The notes under the pieces: model-generated
What the model was told of the DNA's origin: nothing
Databases searched by the model: none
Seen by the model: only the letters and a program-made list of their open reading frames with translations
Source of the DNA: Armatimonadota bacterium
Lineage (GTDB): Bacteria; Armatimonadota; UBA5829
DNA: 9,915 bases
Direction: 5' to 3'
Assembly: GCA_023474015.1 (NCBI GenBank)
Contig: JAMCYN010000061.1
Location: 1-9,915, forward strand
Made by a program: the position numbers and the translations under genes
Shown: piece after piece, positions 8,075 through 9,915 of the stretch
Numbering within the stretch: the first letter of the stretch is position 1
How the letters are laid out: every line of letters starts with the position of its first letter

Positions 8075-9915
8075 CTATCGTAGTGCATTTCTGACCTTGA
8101 CCGTATTATTCAGCTCGACCGTGTGCACCTTGCCGGAATCGGGGTCGAACATTCTTATCCCAACGTGGATATTCACCAGGCACTTGGTAAAGTAATCCCC
8201 GCGCACGACATCGCCGTTTCTATTGAACTGAACCTTGTAGTTGACCCTGATCGGGTTCGATCCTGTTTCGGGCAGGTCCTGGCTGTAGATACGGCTAAAG
8301 AATATCTCCCCCGTATCGTAATTGATCTTATACTGGTTAAGCTCGGGATCGCCCAAGGCCAGCGGGAGCCGCTCATACCGCACAGGCATGCCGTAACCTG
8401 GGCCGGGAGTCATATTCGGCCCAATGACCGACTCACTGCCCGGAACTATCACGGCATACATAAGATAGTTCGGCTTACTCTCATCGAACGTGCTCAGCAG
8501 AGCCCATCGCGTTGCCTCGCCATGGTTCGCTTCATATGCCTTCCGGAACCTGTTGTTGATGTCCACGGGATCGAGGTCGCTTACCGACTTCGCGTTATCG
8601 GGGATGATCGGAGGATCAAGGGCGAATGTCGCCGTGCCCCTGCTCATATTCATTACCGGCGAGGCGCCATTCGGCGCATAATCGAAGTAGAACGCCATCT
8701 CACAGTCACGCGGGATCGTACGTGTTCTCATGTATTCGGAAATATTGAACACCTGAGTAGCTCCGTTTTTCCGTATCACAAGGTCAAGACCTTCATATCC
8801 CGTGGTATAATCCGTGATCTCAACCGAACTCGCCCCGTTGTTCACCACATCCTTATAGCGATACAAACTAACGCTGAACGGGTCCGGCATCCAGTAGCCG
8901 TATTTGGCGCGAAATACCGTCGGCGCCGCGTCGGGATATTCGAAACTCTTATCGGTGGAATTGGTCCCCGCGAATGTATCGTTATCGACCTTCGCATAAC
9001 GGAAATTGACCGACGGCTCGATAGCCTCGAACCTCCCATCGCCATCGGTGTCGATCCCTGTCACCAAGTCCTCGTATTTGCCCATACCGACTATCCGGGC
9101 CTTCTCGGCCCAATGTTGCCACAGTGGTCGGTTATCCGCCGCGGACCACGTTGAACCGGAGACCTTGCCCGTACCATCCGCAGCATAGAAGAACTCGGGA
9201 TCATTGAGCACGTCGGCAAGTTCCTGAACAGCCTGCTGAGGATTTGAGCTGAATATGGTCGTGTCGTTCGGATCGAACTCGATCCTATACAGAACCACCT
9301 GGTTCCCGGCGTCCGCCGCGACGTTCTTCCCCCAAGGCGATTCCCAACCGAAGTACGGCGGCTCGCCACTCGCGCGGTCATTGGTCGGGTTGTTGTAACG
9401 CAGCCCGAGGAAGTATCTGACAACCGTCACGTCCTGCTCCAGCGGGAGCCTGGGCCGTATCTCGACCTGATTCGGGTCTTGACCGGCATCAGAGCACTTT
9501 TGGCAAGGCGGGCTTGCCAAGTCACCGCGCGCAAAATCTCGAGGCTCACCAGCCGGATGGTTCGGATTGACGCAATGAGCAATCATTCTCGGAAGCACGA
9601 AATCGATCTTGGCGTTGGGAAGCGGCAGATAATAGTAGGTCGGGCTGCTGCCCATGGCGGTCGGGTCAAACACCGGAAGGTCGATGGGATCGGCTGTGTA
9701 GTCGAGCACATCCATCGCCTCGCCAAGCTCGCGGCTGATCTGCTCCATGCTGGCGCGCGCGGAGTCCTGCGCCTCAACCATCGCCTGAGCGCGGCGAGTC
9801 AGGCTGAACGACTGCACCACCGGCGCCAGGACGAGACCCATCAAAATGACGGATATCGCCATGACCACCAATAGTTCCATCAGCGTGAAACCACGATTTT
9901 TAGCACATGTTCTCA
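8075..9915 (-). CDS. Type IV prepilin-like (PilW-type) protein, 5' end just outside window
   Basis: The frame reads through the window edge. Its first residues are RTCAKNR-GFTLMELLVVMAISVILMG, a textbook type IV prepilin signal: basic leader, Gly-Phe cleavage site, Glu at mature position 5 and a hydrophobic helix. The last two bases (9915-9914) read TG on the minus strand, so an ATG or GTG start may begin at 9916, giving a leader of 8-9 residues and a protein of about 613; the ATG at 9880 lies inside the signal and is not the start. After the helix comes an amphipathic segment (AQDSARASMEQISRELGEAMD), as in PilW-type pseudopilins. Counting from the 9880 Met, residues 103-129 hold a Cys/His cluster, 277-288 an EF-hand-like loop, and ~512-552 a segment ending in VNYKVQF. 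PilW is usually about half this length. It would be cleaved by a prepilin peptidase and assembled with the following PilX-like protein. Confidence 0.9.
   Translation of the reverse strand, partial: RTCAKNRGFTLMELLVVMAISVILMGLVLAPVVQSFSLTRRAQAMVEAQDSARASMEQISRELGEAMDVLDYTADPIDLPVFDPTAMGSSPTYYYLPLPNAKIDFVLPRMIAHCVNPNHPAGEPRDFARGDLASPPCQKCSDAGQDPNQVEIRPRLPLEQDVTVVRYFLGLRYNNPTNDRASGEPPYFGWESPWGKNVAADAGNQVVLYRIEFDPNDTTIFSSNPQQAVQELADVLNDPEFFYAADGTGKVSGSTWSAADNRPLWQHWAEKARIVGMGKYEDLVTGIDTDGDGRFEAIEPSVNFRYAKVDNDTFAGTNSTDKSFEYPDAAPTVFRAKYGYWMPDPFSVSLYRYKDVVNNGASSVEITDYTTGYEGLDLVIRKNGATQVFNISEYMRTRTIPRDCEMAFYFDYAPNGASPVMNMSRGTATFALDPPIIPDNAKSVSDLDPVDINNRFRKAYEANHGEATRWALLSTFDESKPNYLMYAVIVPGSESVIGPNMTPGPGYGMPVRYERLPLALGDPELNQYKINYDTGEIFFSRIYSQDLPETGSNPIRVNYKVQFNRNGDVVRGDYFTKCLVNIHVGIRMFDPDSGKVHTVELNNTVKVRNALR
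9017..9052 (-). other. EF-hand-like loop in the prepilin-like protein
   Basis: Residues DTDGDGRFEAIE (277-288 from the 9880 Met) fit the 12-residue EF-hand loop: Asp at positions 1, 3 and 5, Gly at 6, a hydrophobic residue at 8 and Glu at 12. No flanking helix pair is evident, so it may act as a single calcium loop of the dockerin or extracellular type. Binding is inferred. Confidence 0.65.
9494..9574 (-). other. Cys/His cluster, possible zinc knuckle
   Basis: In the prepilin-like protein, Cys103 and His108 (HCVNPNHP) are followed by Cys126 and Cys129 (PPCQKCSD), giving a C-x4-H-x17-C-x2-C arrangement. This resembles a zinc ribbon. In an exported protein the same cysteines could instead form disulfides. 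Only the spacing supports the call. Confidence 0.4.
9875..9892 (-). other. Type IV prepilin cleavage motif GFTLME
   Basis: The codons read Gly-Phe-Thr-Leu-Met-Glu on the minus strand. In the known family, the prepilin peptidase PilD cleaves between Gly and Phe and methylates the new N-terminal Phe, and Glu5 is needed for subunit assembly. The motif places the true start upstream of 9880. Confidence 0.93.

Noticed and set aside
8123..9154. Plus-strand reading frame of 343 codons opposite the prepilin-like gene
   Set aside because: It is antisense to a gene with a verified prepilin signal. It has low-complexity Arg/His/Ile composition, no recognisable domain and no convincing ribosome site.

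Overview
The window (9,915 bases, moderately GC-rich) looks like chromosomal DNA from a free-living, diderm-type environmental bacterium. It holds the end of a PEP-CTERM surface protein, a type IV prepilin-like protein and very long secreted beta-propeller and pilus-assembly proteins. This mix fits Armatimonadota or a similar environmental phylum such as Planctomycetota. That assignment is an inference from gene content and recall of typical annotations, not a search result.

Layout. Bases 2-271 (+) are the 3' end of a PEP-CTERM protein gene whose start lies outside the window. Bases 272-489 are a convergent intergenic spacer holding a 15-bp imperfect inverted repeat. The rest is one block of three large minus-strand genes. 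In transcription order they are: 8075-9915, a type IV prepilin-like protein cut by the window edge by perhaps a single base; 5158-7971, a 937-residue PilX-like protein with one N-terminal membrane helix; and 490-5136, a secreted protein of about 1,548 residues with an amidotransferase-like N-terminal domain followed by PQQ-like and NHL-like propeller blades. The last two genes are 15-21 bases apart. The first two are separated by 103 very AT-rich bases carrying overlapping inverted repeats.

How the genes may work together. The order prepilin / PilX-like / giant propeller protein matches the pilW-pilX-pilY1 order of proteobacterial minor-pilin operons, where PilX-type minor pilins and the calcium-binding propeller protein PilY1 form the pilus tip. 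Both the propeller protein and the prepilin carry clear aspartate-rich calcium-type loops here. The simplest reading is a diverged and greatly enlarged minor-pilin plus tip-adhesin operon. No sequence similarity to PilY1 was demonstrated, so this rests on gene order, architecture and motifs.

No tRNA, rRNA, CRISPR array, transposase or recognisable riboswitch was seen.
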